Below the pieces are notes generated by a model. It did not search any database. It was not told the origin of the DNA and was given only the letters and a program-made list of their open reading frames with translations. The translations under genes were made by a program, and so were the position numbers. A stretch of 6,944 nt of DNA from Myxococcales bacterium. Its GTDB lineage: Bacteria; Myxococcota; Polyangia; Fen-1088. The stretch is taken from NCBI GenBank assembly GCA_003157315.1, contig PMJE01000170.1, forward strand, positions 1 to 6,944, in the 5' to 3' direction. Shown here in pieces: positions 6,402 to 6,944 of this stretch (the first letter of the stretch is position 1; every line of letters starts with the position of its first letter).

Positions 6402-6944
6402 TCAGAGCAACTCCGCCTCTGCCCGCGCCACCTGGTCGTCCAGACGGCGCTGTTCCGCGGTCAGATCACTGCGTCCCAAAAACACGGTGTAGCTCACGAA
6501 TGCGGTCAGGTAGGAGAGGTCCTGCGCCCAGGCGGGCAGATAGACCGGCTCGCTGGCCACGCCCTCGCGCACCAGCCGGTCGAAAAGCGGGATGTCCTCG
6601 ATGGCGATCTTGCCCACGAAGAGTAGGCGGACCAGCTGGCTCTTGCCCCTGGTCAGGGCGATGCGAAGGAAGTTGGTGACCCGCAGCAGCCCGTCCAGGT
6701 AGCACACGTCCTTGGTAAAAGGCGCGCCGCCCTCCACCAGTCCACCGCGGCACACCCGGCGCGCGCAATCAAACGAAGCGCGCTCGTCATGACCGCGGCC
6801 GAGAAAGAAACGGTAAAGGTCGAGAAAATTGGCCCCCTCCTCGGCCATCTGGATCGCCAGGGTGCGGTCGCACAACCGGCGCACGCGGGCCAGGCTGGTC
6901 GAACGGGTGACGAACTCGGTGAAGACCGCCAGCCCTTCCTGGGT
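6402..6944 (-). CDS. QEGLA-motif protein (DUF1704 family), N-terminus cut by window edge
   Basis: The last 180 residues of the protein are present and the frame is open through the right edge. The visible part begins TQEGLAVFTEF, which contains the QEGLA motif that names the family (often annotated flavohemoglobin expression-modulating QEGLA motif protein). It continues with AEEGANFLDLYRFFL, VCRGGLVEGGAPFTKD, CYLDGLLRVTNFLR and AWAQDLSYLTAF, also typical of DUF1704. The family is related to the eukaryotic tubulin carboxypeptidase MATCAP, a zinc peptidase. The HExxH-type zinc motif expected upstream of QEGLA is outside the window, so peptidase activity cannot be judged. The glutamate of QEGLA may be the third zinc ligand, as I recall for MATCAP. 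A GTG at 6884 is not the start because family residues continue upstream of it. The flavohemoglobin link is only a name inherited from annotation; no hmp-like gene is seen here. The base composition is high-GC like the left block and unlike the neighbouring YfhO gene. Confidence 0.9.
   Translation of the reverse strand, partial: TQEGLAVFTEFVTRSTSLARVRRLCDRTLAIQMAEEGANFLDLYRFFLGRGHDERASFDCARRVCRGGLVEGGAPFTKDVCYLDGLLRVTNFLRIALTRGKSQLVRLLFVGKIAIEDIPLFDRLVREGVASEPVYLPAWAQDLSYLTAFVSYTVFLGRSDLTAEQRRLDDQVARAEAELL

Noticed and set aside
5835..6626. Plus-strand reading frame of 263 codons spanning the YfhO/QEGLA junction
   Set aside because: It is charged, repetitive-looking sequence antisense to membrane helices and to the QEGLA family region; a shadow.

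Overview
The window looks like a piece of chromosome from a high-GC, probably Gram-negative bacterium. It carries six protein-coding genes, two of them cut by the window edges. There is no RNA gene, CRISPR array, insertion sequence or recognisable integrase, and no stretch over 100 bases lacks a gene. Only lipA is on the plus strand. QueD aligns closely with the E. coli protein as I remember it. LipA has the WLRMKLPSG and CDVPSGRP forms that I associate with deltaproteobacterial or acidobacterial-type lineages more than with enterics. This taxonomic guess is weak, and I cannot name a genus.

Left block (1-1898, minus strand): three genes read leftwards in the order metallophosphatase, queD, endonuclease/exonuclease/phosphatase (EEP) protein. 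The gaps are 65 and 13 bases, so they probably form one operon. The phosphatase has the K-type second motif and the C-terminal GHDA/DTGCVYG signatures of the ApaH-like (ALPH) group. That group includes a eukaryotic mRNA-decapping enzyme and a polyphosphatase. QueD makes 6-carboxytetrahydropterin for queuosine and other 7-deazaguanines. The EEP protein has a full set of catalytic motifs up to the SDH at the window edge. A possible promoter for the block lies in the short divergent gap in front of lipA.

Middle (1980-2945, plus strand): lipoyl synthase LipA, complete, with both iron-sulfur cluster motifs. Its 3' end overlaps the next gene tail-to-tail by 24 bases.

Right block (2922-6944, minus strand): a QEGLA/DUF1704 protein (N-terminus missing), then a large YfhO-family membrane protein, then a radical SAM protein with a SPASM-like second cysteine set. 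The last two are 53 bases apart and are probably co-transcribed. Sampled lines from them are about 50-58% GC, against about 62-70% in sampled lines of the flanking genes. They look like an acquired two-gene cassette set between housekeeping genes. The YfhO protein suggests transfer of a sugar or similar group onto an envelope polymer or lipid. The role of the radical SAM partner is unknown, and this pair is the least explained part of the window.
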